Positions 34,599 to 44,087 of a DNA stretch of 64,000 nt are shown in pieces. The notes beneath the pieces are model-generated. The model worked only from the letters and a program-made list of their open reading frames with translations. It was not told where the DNA came from and did not search any database. This DNA comes from Planctomycetota bacterium (GTDB lineage: Bacteria > Planctomycetota > UBA1135). Position 1 is the first letter of the stretch; the number at the start of each line of letters is the position of its first letter. The translations under genes and the position numbers were made by a program. The stretch lies in the NCBI GenBank assembly GCA_021776795.1, contig JAJFFC010000020.1, positions 1 through 64,000 on the forward strand, read 5' to 3'.

Positions 34599-35609
34599 AT
34601 GAAAACTGCACTCATTACTGGCGTCACCGGACAAGACGGCTCCTACCTCGCTGAGCACTTGCTAGACCTTGGCTACAAGGTGGTCGCCATGATGCGCCGC
34701 TCGGCCACTCCAAGTACCGAGCGTCTGAGCAATTGCCTCGATCGCATCGAAATCGTCAACGGCGATCTTATCGATCAATCTTCGCTGATGCGCATTCTCG
34801 CGGAGCACAAGCCCGACGAAATCTACAACTTAGCCGCACAGAGTTTTGTGCACTCCAGTTTTCACGAACCGATTCACACGGGCGAGGTCACTGGCCTCGG
34901 CGTGATTCGCTTGCTCGAAGCAGTGCGCCTGGTGGTTCCAGAAGCGCGCTTCTATCAAGCCTCTTCGAGTGAGATGTTTGGCAAGGTGCATGAGGTTCCA
35001 CAAAAGGAAGACACGCCTTTCCATCCGCGTAGCCCCTATGGTGTGGCCAAGGTATACGGTCACTGGGCTACCGTGAACTACCGCGAGAGCTATGACATGT
35101 ACGCCTGCTCCGGGATTTTGTTCAACCATGAGTCGCCACGCCGTGGTTTGGAATTCGTGACGCGCAAGATTTCCGATGCCGTCGCTGGTATCGTGTTTGG
35201 TGAGCAGGACAAGTTGGCTCTGGGTAATCTCGACGCTAAGCGCGATTGGGGTTTCGCCGGCGATTACATCAAGGCCATGCACCTGATGCTGCAACAAGAC
35301 GAGGCCAAAGACTACGTCGTGGCCACGAACGAAACGCACTCCATTCGTGAGTTCTGCACGATCGCCTTCGAGCGCGTTGGTCTCGAATACGAAGACTTCG
35401 TCGTCATCGATCCTCGCTTCTACCGTCCTGCTGAAGTGGAATTGCTCCTGGGCGACGCCACCAAGGCACGAGAAGAATTGGGTTGGGAGCCGGAAGTCGA
35501 TTTCCGCGGCCTTGTCGAAATGATGGTCGATAGTGACCTGCAGCGGCGCTTGGACCGCCGATTGACGGTGCAGAAGGGCTCCCTGCCCGGCGCCATGGCT
35601 GCCAGCTAA
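34599..35609 (+). CDS. gmd: GDP-mannose 4,6-dehydratase
   Basis: A 336-residue short-chain dehydrogenase/reductase of the extended type. The NAD(P) motif [15 protein letters not shown] is at 7-21, and the catalytic Tyr-Lys pair is Y147-K151 in [10 protein letters not shown], with the Ser/Thr in SSSEMFG near 122-128; NHESPRRG is the family's substrate-binding stretch. It makes GDP-4-keto-6-deoxymannose. It begins a cluster with a partner reductase (1-nt overlap), a glycosyltransferase and an exported hydrolase-like protein, so it probably supplies a deoxyhexose for a surface glycan. Confidence 0.95.
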   Translation: MKTALITGVTGQDGSYLAEHLLDLGYKVVAMMRRSATPSTERLSNCLDRIEIVNGDLIDQSSLMRILAEHKPDEIYNLAAQSFVHSSFHEPIHTGEVTGLGVIRLLEAVRLVVPEARFYQASSSEMFGKVHEVPQKEDTPFHPRSPYGVAKVYGHWATVNYRESYDMYACSGILFNHESPRRGLEFVTRKISDAVAGIVFGEQDKLALGNLDAKRDWGFAGDYIKAMHLMLQQDEAKDYVVATNETHSIREFCTIAFERVGLEYEDFVVIDPRFYRPAEVELLLGDATKAREELGWEPEVDFRGLVEMMVDSDLQRRLDRRLTVQKGSLPGAMAAS

Positions 35610-36577
35610 TGGCAAAGCTCTGGGTGACCGGTGCTGACGGTTTCGTCGGCGGCTGGCTGGTGCGTGAAGCGCAAGCAGCTGGTCACGAGGTCGTGTCGTG
35701 GTGCGGTCCTCCGCATGCGCAGGTCAACGCCTCGCCAGGGTCGCATCCCCTGGATTTAGCGCGGCTGGAAGAAGCCTCTGCTCTCCAAGCCTTGCCTTGG
35801 GATAGGGTTGCCCCACCCGACGCCCTGATTCACCTCGCCGCGATTTCCTCGCCGCCAGTTTGCGAAGAACATCCTGAATTGGCACAGGCCGTCAACGTCG
35901 ACGGACCTCGCGCCTTTTACCAGGAGATGTGGCGCCGGTGGCCGCAGTGCCGGGTGTTGCATGTTTCCTCGGGACATGTGTATCGCCCTCAAGCCACTCC
36001 GCTGAGCGAGGACCAAACTCTGGAACCAATCAACGTCTACGGCCGCACCAAGCTCGACGGCGAAGCTATGGCATTGTCCTTCGCAGAGCATGGGCATCAG
36101 GTCACGGTGGTGCGGCCCTTCAATCACACTGGTCCTGGCCAGGCGCCCTTGTTTGCCTTGCCTTCCTTTGCTCTGCGCTTGGCTTTACTGGAGCGCGATG
36201 GAGGTGGCTCATTGGGAGTGGGGCGGCTAGATGCCGTGCGTGACTTCTTGCATGTCCGTGAAGTGGTGCGCGCCTATCTAGATTTATTGCCCAAGCTTGG
36301 CGCGGAGCCCTTACTTAACGTGTGTTCCGGTGTGGGCACTCCCATTCAAAATTTTCTCGACGCCATGATTGCCCAAGTTTCTGTCACGATTGATGTCGAG
36401 CAGGAGCAGGATCGCCTCCGCGGCAGCGCCGACGCCGATTGTTTAGTCGGGGATCCCGAGCGCTTGCAGCAAGTGATTGGCCGCACGCCCCATCTCGACC
36501 GCGATGCGCTTGTCGGGGATCTATTGGAAGACGCCCGCGCTCGGCTGGCCCGTGGCGAAGACGTCAGCCGCGCCTAA
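35609..36577 (+). CDS. NAD-dependent epimerase/reductase, probable GDP-4-keto-6-deoxymannose reductase
   Basis: A 322-residue SDR protein with GADGFVGGWLV near residues 7-17, and Y-x3-K in NVYGRTKLDGE near 149-159; RPFNHTGPGQ is the pattern found in Rmd-type reductases. Its ATG shares a base with the gmd stop (TAATG). Together the two would make GDP-D-rhamnose or a related GDP-6-deoxyhexose. GDP-fucose synthase is less likely because the sequence is closer to the Rmd pattern, but the stereochemistry cannot be told from sequence. Confidence 0.82.
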   Translation: MAKLWVTGADGFVGGWLVREAQAAGHEVVSWCGPPHAQVNASPGSHPLDLARLEEASALQALPWDRVAPPDALIHLAAISSPPVCEEHPELAQAVNVDGPRAFYQEMWRRWPQCRVLHVSSGHVYRPQATPLSEDQTLEPINVYGRTKLDGEAMALSFAEHGHQVTVVRPFNHTGPGQAPLFALPSFALRLALLERDGGGSLGVGRLDAVRDFLHVREVVRAYLDLLPKLGAEPLLNVCSGVGTPIQNFLDAMIAQVSVTIDVEQEQDRLRGSADADCLVGDPERLQQVIGRTPHLDRDALVGDLLEDARARLARGEDVSRA

Positions 36578-36580
36578 ATC

Positions 36581-37699
36581 ATGAAGGTTGTGATTGCTCA
36601 CGATTTCATCCGCCACGGCGGTGCAGACAAAGTACTTGAGCACTTGCACGCGATGTGGCCGGAGGCGCCAATCTATACCTTGTTAGCTGAAGATCGCCCG
36701 CAGTATGAAGGCTGGCCGATCCACTCTTCTTGGTTGCAGGGCAAAGTTCCTCCGGAGCGCTACCGTTGGCCATTGCCGCTGTTCCAGGGCATGGTCGACC
36801 GTCTCAGCAAGAAGATTGATTGGACCGATGTCGATCTGCTCATCAGCAGTTCGGTGTCCTTCATGAAGAACCTTCAGGCGCCGGCGCATGTTCCGCACTT
36901 GAGTTACATCTATCGCCCGGCGATGTTCGCTTACGATCGTCAAGACATGTTTTTGTCTGGCTATCCAGCTGCTTTGCGGCCGATTTTGCGCGGTGTGGTC
37001 AATCGCTTCAAGCGCTGGGATCAACAGCACGCCGACAACCCGGATCTGTACGTGAGCATTTCGGATTATGTGGCGGACATGGTGCAACGCGCTTACGACA
37101 AGCCGTCCAAAGTGGTGTATCCGCCGGTGGAAACGGCGGCCTATCGCGAAGCGGGCCTGCAAGCCGAAGACGGAGACTACTACTTTACCGCCTTGCGCCT
37201 GGAAGGCTACAAGCGCGTCGACATCGCGGTTGAGGCTTGTACCCGGTTGGGCCTTCCGCTCAAGGTTGCCGGTACCGGACCGATGCGCGAAGCCCTGGAA
37301 AAGATGGCTGGACCTACCGTCGAATTCCTTGGTTTCGTTTCCGACGAAGACATGCTGCGCTTGGTCGCCGGTTGCAAGGCCTTCTTGTTCCCGCCTGAAG
37401 AAGACTTCGGCATCGCGCCGGTGGAAGCACTCGCCGCGGGGCGCCCTGCAATTACCCTGGGCTTTAGTGGCCCAGGAGAAACCGTACAGGATGGCGTAAC
37501 TGGTGTGCACTTCACCGAGCAAACCGTCGATGCCATGGAAGCCGCTATGCGTCGTGCCGAAGAGATTCAGTGGGACCGCGATGTCATCCGCGCTTCTGCG
37601 GAGCGTTTCTCTGTCGACGCCTTCCGCAATGGTCTGCGCGCCCTGGCCGAGGAATTGGCAGCACAAGGTCCTCGTTCCCGTACAATCGCTTCGTCATGA
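36581..37699 (+). CDS. GT4-family glycosyltransferase
   Basis: A 372-residue cytoplasmic GT-B enzyme starting 3 nt after the reductase gene. The N-terminal pattern VIAHDFIRHGGADKVLE and the C-terminal donor site PPEEDFGIAPVEALAAGRP (E-x7-E) place it in GT4, close in look to mannosyltransferases of the WbaZ type. It likely transfers the GDP-linked sugar made by the two upstream enzymes onto a surface polysaccharide. It overlaps the following exported protein gene by 4 nt (ATGA). Confidence 0.88.
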   Translation: MKVVIAHDFIRHGGADKVLEHLHAMWPEAPIYTLLAEDRPQYEGWPIHSSWLQGKVPPERYRWPLPLFQGMVDRLSKKIDWTDVDLLISSSVSFMKNLQAPAHVPHLSYIYRPAMFAYDRQDMFLSGYPAALRPILRGVVNRFKRWDQQHADNPDLYVSISDYVADMVQRAYDKPSKVVYPPVETAAYREAGLQAEDGDYYFTALRLEGYKRVDIAVEACTRLGLPLKVAGTGPMREALEKMAGPTVEFLGFVSDEDMLRLVAGCKAFLFPPEEDFGIAPVEALAAGRPAITLGFSGPGETVQDGVTGVHFTEQTVDAMEAAMRRAEEIQWDRDVIRASAERFSVDAFRNGLRALAEELAAQGPRSRTIASS

Positions 37700-38559
37700 A
37701 ATTCATGCTCCTTGGTGGCATTGCTGCCCTTTCTCTTGGTCTTGCCGTGCAAGATCCCCTCGATGCTGCCGAGATCACCGCCACTCAGGTGTCCGGCCCG
37801 GTGTATATGCTCGAGGGCTATGGCGGCAACATCGGCCTGGTCCTAACCGAAGGCGGTCCGGTCATGATCGATGACCAGTTCGCCCAGCTCGAGGACAAGA
37901 TTCGCGCCGCAGTCGAAGAGCTCGCGGGCACCAAGAACCCGAGCTACGTGCTCAACACGCACTTCCACGGTGACCATACCGGCAGCAACGAGGGCTTTGG
38001 TACCACCAGCATTTTGGTCGCACATGACCAAGTCCGCGCACGCCTCTTGGCCGGCGACCGCCGCGAAGGCCCCGCGCCAGCTTCGGCACTGCCGGTGCTC
38101 ACGCACGCCGATGGCATGACGCTGCACCTTGATGGCCAAACCTTAGAGCTACGCCATTTTCCGGCGGCTCATACCGATGGCGATAGTGTCGTGCTATTCC
38201 ATGAAGCCAAGGTGGTGCACATGGGCGACATCATGTTCAACGGCATGTTCCCCTTCATCGATACTGGCTCTGGCGGCACCGTCAAAGGCTATTTGTCTGC
38301 ACTCAAGAGCATTCATGAAGATTTGCCAGCCGATTGGAAGGTCATTCCTGGCCATGGCCCTTTGGCAAGCCGCGCAGACATTAAAGCACTGCACGACATG
38401 ATTCTGGCCACTGGAAAGATTGTCGCCGCCCGAAAAGCTGAAGGCATGAGCAAGGAAGATTGTGTTGCCGCAGGACTTCCCGAAGAATGGGATTCTTGGT
38501 CCTGGCAGTTCATTTCGACCGACTCTTGGATCGAGACCCTGTATCAGCGCCTAGATTAA
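37696..38559 (+). CDS. Exported metallo-beta-lactamase-fold hydrolase
   Basis: From the ATG at 37696, inside the stop of the glycosyltransferase gene, the protein has 287 residues and a signal peptide of about 18 residues. Zinc ligands of the MBL fold are present: HFHGDH at 89-94, HTDGDSV near 161-167, the aspartate in MFPFID and H in PGHGPLA. It resembles cyclase-like or SoxH-type MBL proteins rather than true class B beta-lactamases. The substrate is unknown. The frame extends upstream to 37570, but that part is antisense-like noise over the GT gene. Its last 50 nt are antisense to the convergent lipoprotein gene. Confidence 0.88.
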   Translation: MKFMLLGGIAALSLGLAVQDPLDAAEITATQVSGPVYMLEGYGGNIGLVLTEGGPVMIDDQFAQLEDKIRAAVEELAGTKNPSYVLNTHFHGDHTGSNEGFGTTSILVAHDQVRARLLAGDRREGPAPASALPVLTHADGMTLHLDGQTLELRHFPAAHTDGDSVVLFHEAKVVHMGDIMFNGMFPFIDTGSGGTVKGYLSALKSIHEDLPADWKVIPGHGPLASRADIKALHDMILATGKIVAARKAEGMSKEDCVAAGLPEEWDSWSWQFISTDSWIETLYQRLD

Positions 38560-39190
38560 TCATCCGAGCCCCATTGCCTTGTGTGGCATCGGGATAGGCG
38601 CGGAGCATTTCTGGAATCCAGCCCTCGAGGCGCCCCAGTAAATCACCGTTGGCGGATTGGCTGTCAAGTTCGGCTTCCCACAGTGTGCTTCCTGAACGGT
38701 CTTGGAAGCGGATCTTGATGCCAAGCTGGTAGCGATGGACTGTATGCTCCGGAATCGTCACTGGCACATGAATCCAATGACCTGGAGAGCGGCGCCAACG
38801 GGTGTAGCTACGACCTTGGGCATCACAAATGGTATAGGGGAAGAGAGGTCCAGGTTGGTAGCGGGCATCGAGCCGATACTCCTGCGGGACTAAGATTTGA
38901 TCGAGCCGGTGGTTCAGGTCCACTGCCACCACCAGGGTGTTGGTGGAGAGCTGATCGCGCTCTTGCATCCCGCGCCGCTTCAGTTCCTTGGCGATGAGCT
39001 GATAAGCGCTCTGGTCTCGCAATCGATTCTCGGGATTAGTTGGCCCAGCCCACAAGAATCCATCGAAACGATTCAGCAACTCTGGAGCTTCGGCATAAGT
39101 TTGCACATAGCCTTGCTCCTCTGGAGCCAGAGAGCAGGCGCCAGTCAGCAGCAGAGCGCTGCAGACGAGTGCTTTGGGAGTGAGTCGCAT
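38510..39190 (-). CDS. Putative lipoprotein, DUF4136-like
   Basis: A 226-residue protein with lipobox LTGAC (C19). The mature part has the rough pattern of DUF4136 proteins (a WAGP-like start, then YQLIAKELKRRGMQERD followed by the strand TLVVAVDLN), but the match is weak. It ends with a basic Ser/Arg/Lys tail (SRSKSRSK). The stop lies 50 nt inside the 3' end of the convergent MBL gene. I infer a membrane-attached periplasmic protein of unknown role. Confidence 0.6.
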   Translation of the reverse strand: MRLTPKALVCSALLLTGACSLAPEEQGYVQTYAEAPELLNRFDGFLWAGPTNPENRLRDQSAYQLIAKELKRRGMQERDQLSTNTLVVAVDLNHRLDQILVPQEYRLDARYQPGPLFPYTICDAQGRSYTRWRRSPGHWIHVPVTIPEHTVHRYQLGIKIRFQDRSGSTLWEAELDSQSANGDLLGRLEGWIPEMLRAYPDATQGNGARMINLGADTGSRSKSRSK

Positions 39191-39324
39191 CGGCTTCCAG
39201 CATAAAGGAATGCCAGCAGTTGGTGGGCGCCAAGATTTTCCCTAAAAAGTCACCAACTCGGGGATTTTCGCGCGTAGAGCATTTGACCCTTTGCTTCATC
39301 ACCGAAGCCGGGTCTACCTGGAAC

Positions 39325-40668
39325 ATGATCTTTTGCCTTTGCGCCCTTCTTCTGCCGGTGGCTGCTGCCCCGGATTCTCCCCAAACGTACACCATCGACG
39401 ATATCGGTTCGCTCGGGGTGAATTGGCCCGACGATAGTCATGCGGTTGCCTTAAATAATCGCGGACATATCACGGGGCAATACTTGAGTACAAATAGCCA
39501 AGGGTTTGTCACGCCCAGAGCCTTTCGTTGGGACGGCCAAGTGATGACCGAACTGACGCATGGAACATCGCAGGGAGTGGCCATCAACGATGACGATGTC
39601 GTCGTTGGCTTTAAGAAAGGGAGCTTGGGCAAGAATCAAGCTCATCGTTGGACTTTACAAGGTCACGAAAATATTCATGTTGGCACCATGAACAATAGTT
39701 CATCGGTCGGCGTGAACGCCCAAGGCTATATGGCAGGGAGTTTTGACAGTGAACCAGGTTCGCCCATACCGTTGCAACAGCCTTTCCTGCGGCTTGACGC
39801 ACAAACGACCGTCCCACTTCCTTTCCCTGATGGCAGCAACTCTTGGGCGATGGATTTGAATGAACGCGGAGACTTGCTCGGCAATGTTGAACAAGACGAT
39901 GGACTCCCTCGAGGATTTATTCGCCTTCACAATGGCGAGGTTGAACTGCTCCGCGACGGCAATGATGTCGCCTTTAGCGCCATGCGGATGAATAACTTGC
40001 GTCAGGTTGCTGGGTTAAGTTTAGACCAGAACGGCACATGGCATCCGGTGGTGCTCTCTGCCGCGGGCGTTGTCAGCTTAGAGCGTCTCGCTCCACAAGC
40101 CGATGTCTTCATTTTAGATTTTGCCGACAGTGGCGATGCCGTGGGCATGGCCGACGACGGCACCGGTGCGATTGTGGCGGTGCGTTGGTATCCCACCGGC
40201 AAGATCGAAGAGCTGGAGAATTTCCTTCCCGTAGGAAGTGGCTGGACCTTGCACTCGGCGCGTGGCATCAATGCCTTAGGCGAGATTTGCGGCGATGGCA
40301 TTCATCATGGCCAGGCCCGTGGCTGGCGCATGAGCCCTGCGGCGACGACACCATCGATCACAGGTGTCGTTGGCGGTCTGGCAGGCGCGCATCACAGCAA
40401 TGCCATCCTTGGTCGCGGCTTTAGCCCGCTGGGCGAGGTTGCCATCTACGCTGGATTTGCTCTAGGCAACTCCATCGAACCACAATGCCTACAACAGATT
40501 GGCATCGAGAGTGCGCGGCCATTGGGCTTCGCGATTGCTGATAGCGAAGGCCGCATTGCCTTTCCACTGCAACTGCCTGCCGGTTTAGCCGGTCATGACT
40601 TGCATGTCCAAGCTGTGGATCAAGCGGCCTGCGGATTGACTTCCGTGGCCAGCCAAGGCGTGTACTAG
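39325..40668 (+). CDS. Secreted HAF-repeat protein with shared C-terminal beta domain
   Basis: From the ATG at 39325 the protein has 447 residues with a signal peptide (MIFCLCALLLPVAAAP). The first 340 residues are HAF-type extracellular repeats, seen as recurring units like AVALNNRGHITGQY, GVAINDDDVVVGF, GVNAQGYMAGSF and AMDLNERGDLLGN. The last 95 residues (from about 350) form a beta domain with IYAGFALGNS and RIAFPLQLPAGL followed by LHVQAVD, like the end of the 17426-18412 protein. The role is unknown. The upstream frame to 39220 lacks a signal at its start. Confidence 0.8.
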   Translation: MIFCLCALLLPVAAAPDSPQTYTIDDIGSLGVNWPDDSHAVALNNRGHITGQYLSTNSQGFVTPRAFRWDGQVMTELTHGTSQGVAINDDDVVVGFKKGSLGKNQAHRWTLQGHENIHVGTMNNSSSVGVNAQGYMAGSFDSEPGSPIPLQQPFLRLDAQTTVPLPFPDGSNSWAMDLNERGDLLGNVEQDDGLPRGFIRLHNGEVELLRDGNDVAFSAMRMNNLRQVAGLSLDQNGTWHPVVLSAAGVVSLERLAPQADVFILDFADSGDAVGMADDGTGAIVAVRWYPTGKIEELENFLPVGSGWTLHSARGINALGEICGDGIHHGQARGWRMSPAATTPSITGVVGGLAGAHHSNAILGRGFSPLGEVAIYAGFALGNSIEPQCLQQIGIESARPLGFAIADSEGRIAFPLQLPAGLAGHDLHVQAVDQAACGLTSVASQGVY

Positions 40669-40692
40669 GCCAGCCACGATGCTGCGGTTGAT

Positions 40693-41373
40693 CTAGCTTG
40701 GATCGGCACAGACCCACGCGGGCATCTTTTTGAGGTGCTCGCGTGCGGCTGCTGTCGCCTCCTCTAAGGGAATGCTCTGGCTTTGCGACAGATACGCCGC
40801 GGAGCCGGCTACGATTTCTTCAAAAGGCTTGAGCTGCCCCTGGTCATCTTGGCAATGTTCGCAATACATGTCGCCCTCTTTTGCGTTCGCCAGGGGCATG
40901 CTGCAAGACTGGCAGCTTTCCATGATGACGTTGTGGTAGAACACTAAGCGGTAGCCATCGGGGTCGCGCATTCCGAAATCGCGCAAACCGTAGAACTGCG
41001 TTTTTGGATTGGTGGCGGGTTCTCCTCCGCGCTGCTGCACTTGCTGGTGAAATTCGTCGGCGTTGTCGACAGCGAAGTACAGAAACACTCCGGCTCCGGC
41101 CTGGTTCGCTTGAATCTCTTCATAGGCCGAGGTGTGCCAAGCAGCTTCCTCGGGATTGTCTTGGCACATTTGCGCAATCTGCTCTGGATTGCCCGCCACC
41201 CCAACCATGATCGATTGCCCATCCAAATCTAGCCGAGCCCACATCGGGTTTTTGTCTGGCCATTGCTCGGCCAAAGTGAAGCCGCATAAGTCACGATAAA
41301 ACGCAATGCTGGCCGCGACATCGGCCGAAGTCAGCTGAATGGTATTGGAGTTTGGGCGAGGGGAGTCGGTCAT
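40693..41373 (-). CDS. VOC (glyoxalase-like) domain fused to a zinc ribbon
   Basis: A 226-residue protein. Residues about 10-150 form a vicinal-oxygen-chelate domain (SADVAASIAFYRDLCGF at the start, then FYGLRDFGMRDPDGYRL). Residues about 155-185 hold a zinc ribbon of the putative zinc-ribbon (PF12674-like) type, with CQSCSMPL and YCEHC, followed by a helical end (EEIVAGSAAYL). The two halves are often separate genes. VOC members include dioxygenases, glyoxalases and antibiotic-binding proteins; no activity can be assigned here. It overlaps the upstream transporter gene by 4 nt. Confidence 0.82.
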   Translation of the reverse strand: MTDSPRPNSNTIQLTSADVAASIAFYRDLCGFTLAEQWPDKNPMWARLDLDGQSIMVGVAGNPEQIAQMCQDNPEEAAWHTSAYEEIQANQAGAGVFLYFAVDNADEFHQQVQQRGGEPATNPKTQFYGLRDFGMRDPDGYRLVFYHNVIMESCQSCSMPLANAKEGDMYCEHCQDDQGQLKPFEEIVAGSAAYLSQSQSIPLEEATAAAREHLKKMPAWVCADPS

Positions 41374-42653
41374 GGACGCAAGCTAACACGCCGTGCCAAC
41401 CAAAGGGTCTGCAAAATCCCCCCTGTGGTGAAGACGCAAAGCGAGAAATAAATCCCGACCATCGTGCCCCATTGGGCGCCTGCCCACAAGCCGAGCAGGG
41501 CAACGCAGGCGTATAGAACCACGGCTTCGGTGATGCCACGAGTGCGTTTTTCATGCACGAGCTGCCCCTGGAACCAGCTTTGCAACGCTTGGTAGGCGGG
41601 CATGGCTAAGCCGAACAGAAGTGCGGTGCGGCAGATTGCTGCAAGATCTGGCTCTAGCCCGAAGAGATCTTCAAACAGGTAAGAGGCAATTGGAGTTAGG
41701 GCAACCAAGGCCAACAAGCCGCTTGCCGCTCCCGCCAAGATTAAGGCGAAGCTGCGTAAGGCCGGTTTAGCTCCTGGTTGATCCAGTTGCGCCACCACCA
41801 CCTCATTGAAGGCGAAGCCAGTCGAGCGCATCAGGAAAATGATGGCGTGCACAACTTGCCATGCCGCGAGCGAAAGCGCGGCTTCGGGCATGCGACTCAT
41901 GGCGGCAGCCCCTGCAGGCTGAATGAACAAGGTAATCAGGGGTGTCAGTGCCAGCGGAACATAGAAGGATAGGAAGCGCTTGCGGTTGACTTCCTCAGCG
42001 CCGGGATCGTGCTGCGGTAACTTTTCGCGCAAAATGGGGCCCACTGCCCAGCGCGCGAAGATGGCTTCGGTGACCACACCGCAACTAATGGCAAAACTGC
42101 CCACGGCAATCCCTGACCAGTTGCTGTAGTGACTGCCGATCCATAATGCCGAAAGCAATGCAGTCAGTCGCGCCAAAGTGCCGTACATCACCATGCGCGA
42201 AGCGTGAAAACGGATCAGGACGCCTTGCAGGAAACGGCGATAGGCAATGGATGCCGTCCACGGCAGCATGAGCTGCAATCCAAGTCGACCTGGGCCGCGC
42301 ACTTCTTCCGGCACGCCCAAGATGTCGCCGGCGACGACATGGAAGAACGGCGTGAAGGCAATCAAAACATGAAGGGCCGTCAGCGCGGAGGCCGCGACAA
42401 TCATGAAGCGCCGTACTTTGCGATAGCTTGGCCAATCGCGACACAATGCCGTCGATGCCGCGAGCAGCATGATGATGGGGCCTTCCACCACCAGGGCCAC
42501 CGGAAAGGTGATGCTGCCAAATGCCGCCAGATTGATCTTCTGGTCGGCCATATGGGCCACGAAGTAGGTGAATAGGGGACCCTCGGCGCCCATAAGGGCC
42601 CAACTCGCCGCCAGCGGGAACCACAGACGGAAGACTCGACGGCGGGTTAACAA
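41370..42653 (-). CDS. MATE/ANKH-like multi-pass membrane protein
   Basis: A 427-residue protein with about twelve membrane helices and a basic start (MLTRRRVFRLWFP). The loop sequence RRFLQGVLIRFH between helices resembles members of the progressive-ankylosis (ANKH) and MATE-like flippase group. It would act as a secondary transporter in the inner membrane; the substrate is unknown. It starts 3 nt after the decarboxylase gene's stop and overlaps the VOC gene by 4 nt, so the three genes form one minus-strand operon. An amine or phosphorylated substrate would be consistent with the context but is not shown. Confidence 0.65.
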   Translation of the reverse strand: MLTRRRVFRLWFPLAASWALMGAEGPLFTYFVAHMADQKINLAAFGSITFPVALVVEGPIIMLLAASTALCRDWPSYRKVRRFMIVAASALTALHVLIAFTPFFHVVAGDILGVPEEVRGPGRLGLQLMLPWTASIAYRRFLQGVLIRFHASRMVMYGTLARLTALLSALWIGSHYSNWSGIAVGSFAISCGVVTEAIFARWAVGPILREKLPQHDPGAEEVNRKRFLSFYVPLALTPLITLFIQPAGAAAMSRMPEAALSLAAWQVVHAIIFLMRSTGFAFNEVVVAQLDQPGAKPALRSFALILAGAASGLLALVALTPIASYLFEDLFGLEPDLAAICRTALLFGLAMPAYQALQSWFQGQLVHEKRTRGITEAVVLYACVALLGLWAGAQWGTMVGIYFSLCVFTTGGILQTLWLARRVSLRP

Positions 42654-42656
42654 GCG

Positions 42657-44042
42657 CTAAAGGATATCCGCCCCGACCGGCTCCGCGGCCGGCAAGGCAG
42701 ATACGCGCAAAATGTCGTCAAACAGGCGATCGAGCTCCTGTGGTGTGGTCTCTGGGTTGACCGTGACCAGGCGCAATACCTTGCGTCCGCGCACGATGCC
42801 ATAGCCAAGAGTGGCCAAGCCTTGATCCTGCAGGCGGTCGCAAATCCAAGGGCTGGAAATCCCTTCGACCTCAAAGCAAATCGTGAGGAAGGCAGGATCT
42901 TGCGTCAACTGCAAGCGCTCTTCGCGTTGAATCCGTTGGACCGCATATTGAGCGAGTTTGAGCTGCTGCTCCACACGGGCAGCCCAGCCTTCATCGCCGA
43001 GCATCTTCCATGCTGCCCAAAGTTTGAGCGCATCGTTGCGGCGCCCGCATTGCATGGAACGCACACCGGGATTGAGGTCTTCGTCGTCGGTTTGGAACAG
43101 GTAGCTGGCATCTTCTGACAACAGCTCGTGCAGCACGCCCGATTTGCGTGTGAGGACGAAGCTGGAAGAAAGCGGCACACCCATGGCCTTGTGGGCATCC
43201 CAGGTCAAGGAGTCGGCGCGCTCTAGGCCTTTCATCTTGTGGCGTGACGGTGGGTGCATCAAGATGGACCCGCCAAAGGCGCCGTCTACATGTAACCACA
43301 CCTTGTGGCGCGCGCAGACATCGGCGATGGCATCCAGGGGATCGAAAGCGCCAAGAACCGTGGTGCCTGCTGTGGCGATCACTGCACAAGGAACCATGCC
43401 TTGGGACAAATCTTGAGCAATGGCCTCGGCGAGCTTCTCGGGAATCATTTGCCCAAGGTCATCGCACGGAATGCTGACGACGCTGTCCCGCCCAGCACCC
43501 ATCATGGAGGCGTTCTTGGGCACCGAATAATGGCCGTCGCGCGAAAGATAGAAGCGCTGTTTACGCCCATCGCTGCCCTCGTTCTTGGTGGAAGGGATTG
43601 CGCGCTGCCTGCCGAGCATCATGCCAATCAAGTTGGCCATCGAACCTCCAGGCACGGCACTGCCTTCGCCATCGGGGAAGCCAGCGTGTTGGCACATTTG
43701 GCGGATGACCTCATTCTCTAGCAAAACCTGGGGGCCTGCGGCCTTATAGGTGTACATGGAATGGTTCATCAGCGCGGTCAGCATTTCCGCGGCAGTCGCG
43801 ATGGGAATCCGCCCGGCGAAGAGCTGATTCACAAAGCGCACGTCACTCGTGTGCGGAGAGGCATGGACCAAGTCCCGGAGGTGTTCCACGACCTCCTCTT
43901 CGGGCAATCCAACTTGCCCTAGCTCTAAATCGAGCTGTTCTCGCCGCTCCTCAGGCGGCACTTTAGGACTGGGAGGGGAGTCTTCTTCGGCATCGAGCAA
44001 TTCCTGCCCGATTTGAACCACAGCCTGGAGGAGAGAACGCAT
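42657..44042 (-). CDS. PLP-dependent group II decarboxylase
   Basis: A 461-residue enzyme of the aromatic-amino-acid/glutamate/cysteine-sulfinate decarboxylase group. Characteristic parts are GSMANLIGMMLGRQ near 132-145, the PLP-binding DGAFGGS near 251-257 and the Schiff-base lysine in SLTWDAHKAMGVP near 284-290. The substrate amino acid cannot be read from the sequence; the product would be an amine such as tyramine, tryptamine or GABA. It heads a minus-strand group with a transporter and a VOC protein. Confidence 0.9.
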   Translation of the reverse strand: MRSLLQAVVQIGQELLDAEEDSPPSPKVPPEERREQLDLELGQVGLPEEEVVEHLRDLVHASPHTSDVRFVNQLFAGRIPIATAAEMLTALMNHSMYTYKAAGPQVLLENEVIRQMCQHAGFPDGEGSAVPGGSMANLIGMMLGRQRAIPSTKNEGSDGRKQRFYLSRDGHYSVPKNASMMGAGRDSVVSIPCDDLGQMIPEKLAEAIAQDLSQGMVPCAVIATAGTTVLGAFDPLDAIADVCARHKVWLHVDGAFGGSILMHPPSRHKMKGLERADSLTWDAHKAMGVPLSSSFVLTRKSGVLHELLSEDASYLFQTDDEDLNPGVRSMQCGRRNDALKLWAAWKMLGDEGWAARVEQQLKLAQYAVQRIQREERLQLTQDPAFLTICFEVEGISSPWICDRLQDQGLATLGYGIVRGRKVLRLVTVNPETTPQELDRLFDDILRVSALPAAEPVGADIL

Positions 44043-44087
44043 AACGATATGTCGGACCTGATTTCCGGACCTGACAGTTCAAACATC

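Noticed and set aside
34830-35615. Antisense open frame of 261 codons opposite gmd
   Set aside because: The gmd frame carries all catalytic motifs; the antisense product has no recognisable features.
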